Source: Sorghum bicolor
Lineage: Eukaryota; Streptophyta; Magnoliopsida; Poales; Poaceae
Direction: 5' to 3'
NCBI RefSeq assembly: GCF_000003195.3
Contig: NW_018396405.1
Location: 473,727-537,726 of the forward strand
Length of the DNA stretch: 64,000 nt
Shown: piece after piece, positions 22,856 to 34,117 of the stretch
Layout of the letters: the number at the start of each line of letters is the position of its first letter
Position numbering within the stretch: position 1 is the stretch's first letter
Made by a program: the position numbers and the translations under genes
The notes under the pieces: model-generated
Told to the model about the DNA's origin: nothing
The model's input: the letters and a program-made list of their open reading frames with translations, nothing else
Databases searched by the model: none

Positions 22856-23740
22856 ATGAAGTGGGGTTTCGAAAACAAGAAGACGGGCGGCTAGATCAGC
22901 ACGCGCGTTTACAAGCAAGTAGCGAAAGCTAAACTTTATCTAATCAAAACCCAGTTGTTCATGGCGGCTCTAGATGTAAATAAATAGAGGGGAGGACGAC
23001 CAAAGGGGTGCTAGAGTCATCCTCCATCCCTAGGACGCGTCCCTAATGGACTCAACTTGATACATGGGCCATTGGTCCAAAATAGGGTGACACAGCACCA
23101 AAACAGAAAAAGGTGTCGGCACGAAAACAAGGACTGCGCCCGACTCATAAACTGCATAGATATGTGGTTGGACCCATTGGAAAGTAGACTTCATGAGCTT
23201 TCCAACAAGTATAGGAACGTCCCAGTTGGAGTCCATATGACGCCGTGGTGATCCATACAAGTTAGAGTTATTTTCCAGTCCGAATCCAACTCCCAAAACG
23301 TGTTGGGTTTGGACTCTTTGTTTCCTTGCTTTAGAAGCGACGTGGTAACTTGATAGAGGATGTTGTGGAGGCTTGGACCTGATCTCCAATCACCTTTGTT
23401 AAGTTATCACTCTTCCCATATGCAATCAGCCCTTGAAGTTGGTGTTGCCTCAAATTCTGAATGCAGTTGAACCTTCCCTTGCTGATCTTGTCCATTATTC
23501 CTGAGCAACACGAAAGTGCACGTGTCTCCATTGTCTAAATATGATTGACAAGAGTTTAAAACTGAACTTACTTGAAGGTTGAGTTGACGGGCACGAGCAC
23601 GAGTAAGAGGACCAGCTATAGGTTGTGTCGGAGAGGATGTAGGACCAGCTATAGGTTGTGTCGGAGATGTAGGACCAGCTATAGGTTGTGTCGGAGAGGA
23701 TGTAGGAGAGGATGTATCGCTGGTGTTGATGTCCTCATCA
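22856..23740 (-). repeat. Truncated 5' LTR of element B
   Basis: The first ~885 bp of the LTR on the minus strand, starting TGATGAGGACATC. It agrees with the 3' LTR apart from scattered changes and contains the same [15 protein letters not shown] coding repeats. The 3' end of the LTR is missing. Confidence 0.88.
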
Positions 23741-23745
23741 GTACA

Positions 23746-23914
23746 AGCACTTAGGTGCAAGATAATACAAACACTCCCCCCGCTGGACGTAGGGCCTTTT
23801 CTTGCCCGAACCAGGATAAATCTTTGTGTCTTTTCTTGCATCACCATCTAGAAAGGGGAGCACGCATACAAGTTTCACTCGTTGGTGTGACCCATCGAGG
23901 GGAAAACACTGACA
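23746..23914 (+). repeat. 5' LTR of element C, second part
   Basis: Resumes AGCACTTAGGTGC after element B and its GTACA duplication, and ends AACACTGACA. It matches the end of the 3' LTR (about 50169-50340). Confidence 0.92.
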
Positions 23915-23915
23915 G

Positions 23916-23934
23916 TTGGCACGCCAGGTAGGGG
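23916..23934 (+). other. Candidate primer binding site of element C
   Basis: TTGGCACGCCAGGTAGGGG starts one base after the LTR. Position and style fit a gypsy primer site that is not initiator-Met; I do not assign the tRNA. Confidence 0.6.
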
Positions 23935-23972
23935 TCCTGCGTGTTTTTCACCGATTTCCCATTCCTTTCTAG

Positions 23973-26804
23973 ATGGCCACTCTCGTTCGCCGATTCCGTG
24001 CTCCACGGTGATTTGGTTCGGGAGCCTCGAGTTCATGTCTACCGGTTTTGGCTACGACATGATCCTGCTCTCGGTCAAAGGACCGGAGGAGCTCGCGTTG
24101 CGCCAGCACGATTGAGGGCTTCGAGACGTCCTCACCACCACACCTCTCCGCCCAAGAAGAGGCCTGGACAGTGCCACCATCACCCCTCTGCCTCGTCAAG
24201 ACCGACAGTTCGTGCCAGGCAGGAGGTGACACAGGAGCCGACAGCCCCGCGCGCCGAAACCGCGGGTATGATGGCCCAACGCCACGAGGATCGCACGACG
24301 ACGATGGGAGATGGCGCGCCCTGCGCGCTCTCGCCCGCCGCAACGCTTCTTCCACACGGGATATTCGCCCCAAGAAGAGCGTTGCTGTTCGGCCTGGACA
24401 ACGCCGCGGCATCGCTCGCCAGGGCGATTTGTCAGAACGCCCATACGTACGTGGAGAGACCAATGGTCCTCCCACGCGACACTGGAGCACAGCAACGGAC
24501 GTCCGAGCTGCCAGATTTCTCTCAGGTACGAGGCCTCCGCCGCCTTGGTCCTGGGTGGTACACGATCACCTCACTCAGGCAACGGCTGCTGGAGGAGGGA
24601 CGTGGATGCTTCTACGCCGCCAAGCCGGACTCTGACTCTGAGTCTGACAGCTACGACCCAACTAGGGAATGCTTCCATATCGACGGGGCAGTAGAAACTA
24701 CCGACGATACACAAGACGCTGTGGCAGGCGGTCGAGCCCCTGCAGCAAGGGAAGACCCCAAGACGCCTGGGAACGACGGTCAGGTCGACCCCCCCTCCAC
24801 AAGAAGACAGAGCCGCGCAACTTGCGCAGCTACGAGAGCTCAAAGCAAAGCTCGACGAGGATCACAAGTGCCTTGTCCTGCTTGAACAGATCCTCGAGCA
24901 GGACCAGCCATACCAGCCTGGTGGAAGTGTCTGCAGACGGGCTCGAGAAGTACATCGACACATCGTCGGAGACGGGGAGCCTGAGCAGCCCGTTAGCCAT
25001 TTCCCTCGAGCAGGTCAGAACGTCATGGCAGCGACATTGCTGCTACGCAATATGCCCGAACCATCGAACTCCCAAGCACGACGCATTCGAGACGAGGTGC
25101 AGACTCTACTCCAGGTGGCGGCAGTTTAGCAGGCCGAAAGCTCGGCCTCTCGACGTCGAGGAGCGGCCACAGAAAAGCGTGATGAGCCAGCCCAGAATGA
25201 AAAGGAGGTGTCGGTCCATCAGCAGCCGCCCCCTCGAGGGAAAAAGACAACACTCGTCCTCCACCACCCCGTCGACAACCAACGACGACACAACGCACGA
25301 CGCGACATCGATGAGAATCGTCGCCGTCGGTATGGGGACGCAGAAGAGCGCGGTTACAGCGCCCACCGCGGCGGGCGGTACGACAGCGACGAGGACCGGA
25401 TGGCCCCGGAACCGCCGGGCCCTCGAGTGTTCAGCAGAGCAATCCGTAGCACACCGCTGCCTAGCCCGTTCCGACCCCCGACCAGCATTGCTAAATAAAA
25501 CGGTGAGACCAAGCCAGAACTGTGGCTGGCGGACTTCAGGCTAGCCTGTCAGCTAGGAGGCGCACGAGGGGACGATCGAGCCATCATCCGACAGCTACCG
25601 CTTTTCCTCTCCGACACCGACCGCAGGTGGCTCGAAGAGCTCCCGGCCAACCAGATCCACGATTGGGTCGATTTGGTAAGAGTATTCGAGGGCAACTTCA
25701 AAGGGACCTACATACGGCCCGGCAACTCGTGGGACCTCAGCAAGTGCAAGCAGAAGTCAGGAGAAACTCTCCGAGAGTATGCTCGACGTCATCCTGGCCT
25801 TTGTCTCAGGCACCACCAGTCGAGATTTGGTGCGGGAGTTAGGCCAGAATCATCCTCAAACCGTCGACGAGCTGATGGACGTAGTGGCGAACTATGCTGC
25901 AGGAGAAGAAGCGGTCGGCGCCTTCTTCAACTGCGAAGGAGGGAAGGGCAAGTCGCCTACCGATGAAGATGAGGGCCCTAGTCGAGGACCCAAGAAGAAC
26001 AAAAAGAAGAAGAAAGTACGGCCTTTCCAGCGGGAAGCCCTCGACGACGATCGCGTCGCCGCCATGGAGCGCAAAAGGCCTCGAGGGCCCCTAGAGGGGG
26101 CTATCTTCGACAAAATGCTGAAGGAGCCCTACCCTTACCATAAGGGAGAGGCAAACCACAAGCTCGAGGACTGCCGTATGCTGAAGAAGCACTTCGACGG
26201 CCTGGGGTTCAAGAAGGATGACCAGAAGAAAGAGAAGAATGGCGAGAAGGGGGACGACAAAGACGACGAAGGCTTCCCAGCCGTCCACGACTGCTACATG
26301 ATCTACGGTGGACCCTCGATGCAGCTAACCGCAAAGCAGCGCAAGAGGGAGTGCCGCGAGGTCTTTGCGGCAAGGATGGCAGTGCCCCAGTACCTCAGCT
26401 GGTCAAGCACCCCCATCATCTTCGATCAAGACGACCACCTCGACAAGGTAGTCGCCCCTGGTGTCTACCCGCTCGTCGTCGACCCCATCATCGTCAACAC
26501 CAGACTCTCGAAGGTGTTGATGGACGGCGGTAGCAGCCTGAACATCATCTACCTCGAGACCCTCGACCTTCTCGGCATCAACAGGGCGCAGCTCCAACCA
26601 AGCGCTGGCAGATTCCATGGTGTCGTGCCGAGAAAGAAGGCGCTGCCGGTAGGTCGAATCGACTTGCCGGTCTGTTTCGGCACGACGGCCAATTTCAGAA
26701 AGGAGACCCTCACCTTCGAGGTGGTGGGATTCCAAGGCACGTACAACGCCATCATCGGGCACCCAGGCTACGCCAAGTTTATGGCTATCCCCAACTACAC
26801 CTAA
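23973..26804 (+). pseudogene. Element C degraded gag and protease
   Basis: The frame is broken in several places. The ATG at 23973 (MATLVRRFR) meets an early TGA. A further gag-like piece (GFGYDMILLSV) lies in another frame near 24040-24110. The Gag core is clear at 25208-25782, with a TAA at 25496-25498 and then KPELWLADFRLACQ and FKGTYIRPGNSWDLSK. A small deletion/frameshift at ~25780 moves to the frame of 25779-26804 (DVILAFVSGTTSRDLVREL). That frame runs through a lysine-rich stretch into an aspartic protease with VLMDGGSSLNIIY at about 26515-26550. No CCHC knuckle is intact. It stops right after the protease (AIPNYT), where RT should follow. The 314-codon ORF beginning 23941 looks like an out-of-frame accident. 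Confidence 0.75.
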
Positions 26805-26889
26805 TACCGACGAAGCCTGACAGGAATCTTGCAGCGTTGCATCACCATAGAGGAAGGCGGAAAGCTCCTCGAGGATCTACACTCGGGGG

Positions 26890-27927
26890 GCTTGTGGCCA
26901 CCACGTTGCTCCGCGGACCCTCATAGGGAACACTTTCCGACAAGGTTTGTACTAGCCAACGGCCGTAGCTGACGCCATCGAGCTCGTGCGCTCGTGCCAT
27001 GGGTGTCAATTTTACACCAAACAGACGCACCTTCCCGCCCACGCTCTCCAGATGATCCCCATCACGTGGTCATTTGCGGTGTGGGGACTCGACCTAGTAG
27101 GCCCTCTACAGAAGGCAGCAGGGGGATACACCCATTTCCTGGTGGCCATCGACAAATTCTCCAAATGGATCGAGGCTCGACCCATCATGAACATCCATTC
27201 CGAGCAGGCCGTCCTTTTCTTCACCGACATCATCCACCGGTTTGGGATTCCCAACGTCATCATCACCGACAATGGCACTCAGTTCACTGGCAAAAAGTTC
27301 TTGGACTTCTGTGACCGGCATCACATCCGTGTGAACTGGTCCGCAGTGGCCCACCCTCGAACTAACGGCCAGGTCGAGCGTGCCAACGGCATGATTTTGC
27401 AGGGGCTCAAACTAAGAATCTACAACCCGTTGAAGAAATTCGGCAAGAAATGGGTCGAAGAGCTCTCTTCGGTCCTATGGAGCTTAAGGACGACGCCAAG
27501 CAGGGCCACGAAGTACACCCCGTTCTTCATGGTCTACGGCTCTGAGGCTGTGCTCCCAACAGACCTTGAGTATGGGTCCCCTCGACTCAAAGCCTACAAT
27601 GAGCAGTCAAATAAGGAGACTCGAGAGAACGCGGTCGACCAGCTCGAGGAAGCTCGAGACATGGCACTCCTCAACTCCGCTAGATACCAGTAGAATCTCC
27701 GACGCTACCACGATAAGCACGTGCGCAAAAGGGATCTGAACGTGGGTGATCTCGTCCTACGGCGGCGGCAAAGCAACCAAGGACGCCACAAGCTGACTCC
27801 GCCCTAGGAGGGCCCATACGTGGTAGCCGAGGTCCTGAAGCCACGGACATACAAGCTCGCGGACGAAAAAGGGGCAGTCTTCACCAACGCGTGGAACATC
27901 GAACAGCTACGTCGATTCTACCCCTAG
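26890..27927 (+). pseudogene. Element C integrase
   Basis: The frame covers the HHCC zinc finger (GHHVAP ... RSCHGCQF), the catalytic core with D (GLDLVGPL), D (ITDNGTQF) and E (NGQVERANG) in DX35E spacing, and the C-terminal domain (VGDLVLRR, NAWNIEQLRRFYP). Three in-frame TAG codons interrupt it at 26953-26955, 27691-27693 and 27805-27807. Family comparison suggests tryptophan or glutamine at these places, i.e. G-to-A or C-to-T changes. The zinc-finger side starts abruptly after the protease, so about 2 kb of RT and RNase H has been deleted upstream. Integrase would normally insert the cDNA into chromosomes; here it is non-functional. Confidence 0.85.
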
Positions 27928-28472
27928 AACTTCAAAGCTTTATGTTCCCATGTACATACTGTACCAAGACCTTATGAATGAATGCATGAATGAATAAGAT
28001 CTTTCCCTCGAGTAATTTACTTTTTCACTAGTCGAAATCTTGACGTTAGAAGGGAGTACCAACTATGACCCATCATAGTCGATACCCCCTCGGGGGCTAG
28101 CAAGGGGGACCCCCCCAAATGTCTAAAAAACCAAGTGATTTTTTCTTTCCTACATGTAAACCTCGCACGATCGAGTAGTTGAGGCACCTCGAGCCCCTTA
28201 AGGGCCGAGAAACGACGAGCCTGAGAACTCCTACGCCCCTAGGCTATAGTAACTCTACTCGCTCCCTCACCCTCGAGGCAATCGAGGTCGCCTTAACGAA
28301 GGACCGAACGGGGAATACAGATGTAGGCAGAAAGGAAACAAAAGAGGGTGCAAACAAAGGAATAAGCAAATATCTAGAGATCTTATAAACCACTCAAAAA
28401 CACAGTATGACTTAAGACAGAATAACAAGTACCGTACAAGGGGCCTTAGCACCCAGAGTAGGCTCGCAGGCC
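27928..28472 (+). other. Non-coding spacer of element C between pol and antisense gene
   Basis: No supported ORF. It contains a G/C-run (about 28086-28117, CCCCCTCGGGGGCTAG and following) like the polypurine region before the 3' LTR. It also forms the 3' side of the antisense gene. Confidence 0.5.
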
Positions 28473-28951
28473 TCAGTCCGCATCTCGGCCCTCACCACCC
28501 TCGTCTACGCCTGAGCTAGTCTCGGGAGGAAGTACTTCCGGCTCGAACAGCCTCGCCAGCCTTTCCCCAGGAGCCTCCGCGTCTTCGATCAAGGCGTGGA
28601 ACCTCTCCTCGTTCTCCGTGTCGGTCTTGGAGATATCGGTGACGAAGCCGTGAGACACCACCTCCATATCATAAGAAAAGCCTGAGCAGACTACCGCCAT
28701 TGCCCGCTTCACTCCGATATGAAGAGCGTCCCGCACTCGATCCCTCAGCGTTGCGCCTAGGTAGCACAGCTGATCGACCAGTGCGTCGCCTCGAGCCGCC
28801 TCCCTTGACTCATCCATAGGCTCGAGCTCCTAGGAGGCCGAGAGATCGCTTATCGCGGTCCGTAGCCGACCATTCAAAGCGACCTCCCCCTCGAGCTGAG
28901 CCTTGGTAGAGCGGGCCTCGACTTGAGCTGCGAGCAGTTCGTCCTTAAGCC
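28473..28951 (-). pseudogene. Element C antisense gene, last exon
   Basis: Begins at a clear acceptor (TTATAG/GG at 28952) and continues the coiled-coil reading (GLKDELLAAQVEARS...). One TAG lies at 28830-28832, and the frame ends at the TGA at 28473. The C-terminus is acidic. Function unknown. Confidence 0.6.
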
Positions 28952-29026
28952 CTATAAAGACCAACACGGAGAAATTAGGCAACACAAATCAAGCATTTGA
29001 AAGAAAACATGATAATAGAAACATAC
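28952..29026 (-). other. Putative 75-bp intron of element C antisense gene
   Basis: GTATGT ... TTATAG on the minus strand, AT-rich, in phase on both sides (the codon split after its first base is completed in the next exon). Confidence 0.6.
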
Positions 29027-29513
29027 CGCGAATCTTCTCCTCTAGAGCGGTGTTCTCGCCAACAAGGTCGGTGTTGGCCCTCTCGACCCCTTTGTAGGAG
29101 CGCGCCAGGTCGGTGTTGGCGACCCGCAGGTCTTCGATCACCTTGCCCGCCTGTGCGATGGCTCCATCTTTCTCCAACAACGCTCTCTTCAGACGGTCGA
29201 CGTCGTCAGAGAGGCTGCGAGAGCGAGCCCGCTCCGCCTCGAGATCCTCGAGGGCCTTCTTCTTGGCCTCCTTCGCGGCGCTCTGAGCGATCTCGCCCTT
29301 CACACACTCCACCTTCATCTCTTGGTAGACCGCTCGGGCAGAGGCAAGGTCAGCCTTGAGGAGGGCCTTCTCCTTGTCAAGATCGGCAGCTGTGTCCTTA
29401 TAAAATTTGGCCTCTTCCTGGGCCTTGGACACAGCCTCCTCGACCGTCATGGTCTGCTCCCTCAGCAGCGCGGCCTCTTCCACCGCCTTCCTCGAGGCCT
29501 CCCGAGCTTTAGC
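29027..29513 (-). pseudogene. Element C antisense gene, coiled-coil exon (distal half, split by element D)
   Basis: 162 codons without a stop on the minus strand, rich in A, E, K, L and R with heptad-like spacing (EEAVSKAQEEAKFYKDT, KKALEDLEAERARS), predicting a long coiled coil. It joins in frame with 45118-45293 once one TTAGC target-duplication copy is removed, which shows element D landed in an open coding exon. Confidence 0.65.
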
Positions 29514-32500
29514 TGTCACAGAACCGACCAAATTATAAGAGTTCAAGTGCAGAAACGATCGCCAAGCAATCAAGTTTCCAAACTTGAGCCCATATAATCC
29601 CGGTAGTCAATTGAAATCATGAAGGACTTCAAACCAACTCGCAACAAACCAAGATCGTAATTGTTCAACATAAACACAACGAATGTTACATAGTCATACA
29701 TTGCCGTCGAAGCGGCACCACATCGGAGTATTAAGTTATTACAACACTTGTTTGAATTAGCGGAAGCAAAATAGTTACACACACTTTCCAAAGTTCAGTT
29801 CATAAGTTTGAGTTACTGCCAGAGTCTATGCCATCCTTCCAAAAGCAACAGGTACGAAGTTGTTAGAGAACTGTGCCCAACGGTTAGTCCTCATCCCCAG
29901 CGGGATGGAGACAGGTCTTGCAGAAGCCGTCATAGAAGATGTCATCTGCAACATGTGGGAATAAACCCTGAGTACGAGAATGTACTCAGCTAGACTTACC
30001 CGTCTAGTAAAACATAAAAGACACCAAGGATCATGCAAGGCTAAATATCAAGTGGAGCTGGTTGACTCACCTTTTGCCAAAAGCTTAACTTACGACTAAG
30101 TTATTTTGAGAGCATCATATTTATTTATCATCAGCCTACCACCAGATTAGCACCTGTACTACAACACATCACTTGATTATTACAAACAATAATAACCATA
30201 TCAAATTCATCATGTGTTCTTCTTGCTATCATCATTATCATGAACCAAGTTCATTAGTGACGGCTACGTTTGCTGCTGCTCTGTCAAGTTCTCACTAACC
30301 GGGAGAGACGGCGATTCGAATCGAATTCCTATCCAGCTGGAGGGTTATTCCTAGCACTCACCCAAGCATCCCCTGCCGGAGAGCCAACGGGTTACCTTTG
30401 GTACAACTCAGGAATCGCGGCTTCGATCAGCGCCGCACTCCCAGGGCTACCACTCTGCCAGGGAGGTCAGGAATTTTAACTCACCTGCCTATGGACTTAC
30501 ACCAATGGTCCCCCGCACACCGCACTTCCTCCGGTAGTGCGCACTTTATACTTGCCGGTCTTCCGGCCTGAGTCATACTACTCGGCTTCGCGGTCGGAAC
30601 GAGTTATCCGGCCAACTAAGTGTCAGGCATGCGATCAACATGACAAGAGGACGTACAACGATCGGTCCTTAGCTGCCACAGACGGAGTTACTACAAACTT
30701 GCAAAACTCCGCCCGGCTTAAGTCAATTTAATCAGGTTCCATCCACGATAGCACATATAGACCATCGTGATCTGACATAACCCTATATCGCGCAGGTGAC
30801 AGGATATCACCCGACTTCTACCGATTAAAGCATGGCTAAGCGGCTACTCGATCCTAACTCTACAACCAGGGTGTGGTGAGTTATTTGGACAAGGATAGAG
30901 TAGAATGCAGCAAAAGTTTCATCACAACTCCTGTACGTAATGCATCAATAGATATAACATATTAAGTAAACTTTCGAAAATAAAGGGAAACTTATAATGC
31001 TCCGGGGCTTGCCTTTCACGAACGACGCCGGCTCGTGATTCGGGCACTCAACTTCTTCTTCGGGCTCCTCGAGTCCGGCTTGCTGGACCTCCACCTCTTG
31101 GCTGCCCTCCTGACCTTCGGGATTCACCTGCAGCTCGTAGGAGGCTGTCGCGTCCGATGCACCTATTGCATGCCCGAACAATAAGAAGATACACATGCTA
31201 AAGATGAATGCTTGATAGCACAAGTAGCTCACTGGACACTCAATTACGGAGCAAAAGTTATAACAAGCTCACACAAGTTAATAAGTTAGCTTAGCCCAAA
31301 ACCTATCATGATACTAAATCAGCAAGCAACACAAAACAGGAGTGACTTGGTAAATAAATCATAACTAAAGATAGACAGGTCCAACAAACATGAGTGAAGA
31401 CATTCTGGAAAGCTTATGAAATTGTCTACAAATCATCTTTAAACATCACAGCAAGATTCCTACATTAAACCAGTCATTTAAACAAGGTTCCAGGTTCTGT
31501 TCCAGAAAAACAGAGAGCACCTATTTCTGGAACCTAAATTGGAACAGCCATAACTTTTAAATTACTGGACCAATTCATTCCAAATTTAAACCACAGCTAG
31601 TTCAATAAGTTTACTACAACTTTGAGTTAGACAAGTTGCCCAGAAAACCAAATTATCATCAAGCAAAAGTTAAATTGCTCCCTTGCTGTCCAGAACAGCC
31701 TTTAACCCTATAATTAATTATTTAACGACATGACCAAAACACAAACCATGCCAACCACATGGCTTATGAGCACAAGCACATTACAAGGTTGCCAGAACAT
31801 CAGATGACAACCCTCAACATTTAATTAACAAGGCATTTATTAATTAATTCTAGATAAGAGCATAATTATAAGATACCAGTCAAAGTGCTCAGAAAAATCT
31901 ACAAAAATTACAGAAGCACAAGTATAGCATCAGGGCATCACCATAAAAATTTCAGAGCAATTGCACATACTAAATTAAAGATATGTATTTAACATGTGCC
32001 AAGGCTCTTATTTCATAAATTCAGAAACATGACTTATATGGTACCAAACAACAGATTTCAGATTACTTATATATGAGAAATACCATGAACATGTTTACTA
32101 CCAAAGTAGAGCACCAGCATAAGCACCAATTATTTTATATGATTTAATTAAAGAAACAAGCCACACTTCAATCATAAATTGCATATCAAAGCTGCAGCAC
32201 ACCAAAAATCATGAAATATTTACCAAAGCACTCTAATACCATACAGAGACTACCATAAAATTTTCAGAGTAAACTAAGTAGTATCACAAGAGATATGCAT
32301 TTATCCAAGAATAACAAGATTAAATCCTTAATAAATATTTTCCCAGAAAACATGGTTCATTTTATATTTTTATTAAAAACTAGCCATCTCAAGGAATACC
32401 ATAAAATTTGTTTCATAATTTTTGGATCTCAGAAACAGGAGATATGATTTTTGCAACAAAGCCAAAAATCCAGATTTTGAATAAAAGAAAAGGAGGGAAG

Positions 32501-34075
32501 GAGGTGACACTGACAGTGGACCCCATCTGTCAGGTCCTTCTTCCTCACGGCCGAGGCGACTTTTGCCGGCGATTTCTCCGCGACGGCGAGGTCTCCGGCC
32601 AAACCAAGGGCATTAGCGTGATCCCCAAACCCTAACAACTCGATTGACCCCCTTTTCCCTACGGCGGAGCCACCGGAAAGGGCCTGCCGTCGACGATGGC
32701 GGCTCGGCGGAGGTGCTCGGCGTTACGCCGGAGCCCTCAGGCCGGTAGAGCGCAACCTAAGGCCTTCTACAGCACCAGCGGACTACAGCGAAGCTTCCTA
32801 GGTACACAGCTTGGCCTGGATCCTCGTGGAACACGCTGGCCACGAGAGCACCCATCTTCGGCGGAAACACGGCGGCGCTGCGCACCGTGTGCGGCGACGG
32901 AGAGCTTGGTAGAGCGTCCGCCAAGTGGCGCAAAAGCTCGCTACGGACCTAAGCTACCTCTAGGACCTAACCAGAGACGACGAGAGGCTTCACAGGGCTC
33001 GGCATTGAGTTCGCCGGAGAAGAAGGTCACGGCGACCCGAGTTGGGGGAAGAAGGAAATGTCGGCTCACCGGTGGATTTCTCGGCGAGTTAGAGGGTGGA
33101 GATTGGAGAGCGGTTCACGGCGGAGCTTTGGGTGAAGTTTGGTGGGCAATGGCGCAGCAGGGAACGCGCGCGAGCTCGCCGGAGTAAGCTCGCGGAGGAG
33201 AGCTCCCGGCGGCCGCGTTTCTGGCGAGCAGGGCGAGGGAGAGCGAAGTGGACGCGTCCACTCTGCGCGGGCGACGCCGTGGAGGTCATGCACGCGACGG
33301 GAGCTGACAGGCGGGGCCAGAAACGGCGTACGGACGACAAATGTCGCCGTTGTGCTGCCGCCGGTCGGCCACGTCGGTGAGCTTCAAACCGATTCAGACA
33401 AAACGATGGCCGACTGACAGAGCTACTTTGGCAGCGATTTACTCCCAAACCAGTGCGAATTAGAGGACGATGCAGTTGACAAAGTTGGAGTTCCAACTGA
33501 GTTCTAAACCTTTGTCAATTGGAGCAAAAGCCAATTCGACCTGGAATGAAAGATATAGAGTTTTCAAAATTGATCAAACAAACTGGTTTCGTTCCAGGAC
33601 TTAGAAAATTTTCTAAGTGTTGGAAACAGCCCCAAATCTGCCTTGTGGGTCACTTTTGAGCTATTTGTGATCATTTTCATGAGAACATTTTATAAAATTT
33701 GCTACAACTTTGCTGTAGAAAGTTTTGACATGCAAACATTTTATGAAACACTTTTTAAAAGCCTAAGCAAAAGAGGTTTCTAGGGCCTATTTTCATAAGT
33801 GTGACTTAAAGGCATATTTTGGAGAAGTGACCAACATGAACATTGTTCCCAAAGTCAAGTTAAACATAGATAAACTAATTACCAAGGCATTGAGCACAAA
33901 CACAAGCATGGTTCACTCAATTATAAGCATAGGAAGCCTATTTAAGCAAGTTAAAACACATTTTTGCATAGAATGACATGGCTCCAGGTATATGATGATC
34001 ATGATATGCTTTGAGTAGATGATGATGCTTATGCTATGCACATGATCAATGCAACCATAACACTGGGGTGTTACA
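29514..34075 (-). repeat. 3' LTR of element D
   Basis: 4562 bp, nearly identical to 40744-45117. It includes a GC-rich block (about 32700-33420) whose overlapping ORFs on both strands look fortuitous, and an AT-rich block (31240-32480). It retains a ~225-bp stretch (about 31641-31865) that the other LTR has lost. Confidence 0.92.
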
Positions 34076-34088
34076 GCCCTCCCCCCTT
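34076..34088 (-). other. Polypurine tract of element D
   Basis: AAGGGGGGAGGGC on the minus strand immediately precedes the 3' LTR. Confidence 0.85.
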
Positions 34089-34117
34089 ACAAAAATCTCG
34101 TCCCGAGATTTGAAAGC

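Larger units (their letters stand above)
16564..23740 (-). mobile_element. Element B: non-autonomous CRM-like Ty3/gypsy retrotransposon nested in element C's 5' LTR
   Basis: On the minus strand it begins TGATGAGGACATC (23740) and ends GGGTTCACATCA (16564). It is flanked by GTACA (16559-16563 and 23741-23745). It is closely related to element A in gag, protease, polypurine tract and LTR. Its 5' LTR is cut short, and the LTR end, primer binding site and first ~600 bp of leader are deleted, so it cannot prime reverse transcription. A Copia-type solo LTR interrupts gag. Its gag-pol frame lacks most of RT, RNase H and the integrase core, with breakpoints different from element A. Confidence 0.92.

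Noticed and set aside
23941..24885. 314-codon ORF as an intact gag N-terminus of element C
   Set aside because: The gag-like peptides in this stretch are in the other frames, and this frame has no family features; probably open by high GC.
32696..33496. Overlapping ORFs on both strands in the GC-rich block of element D's LTR, repeated at 43721-44519
   Set aside because: They are open in several frames at once, as expected of GC-rich sequence, and lie in LTR sequence with no known coding role.
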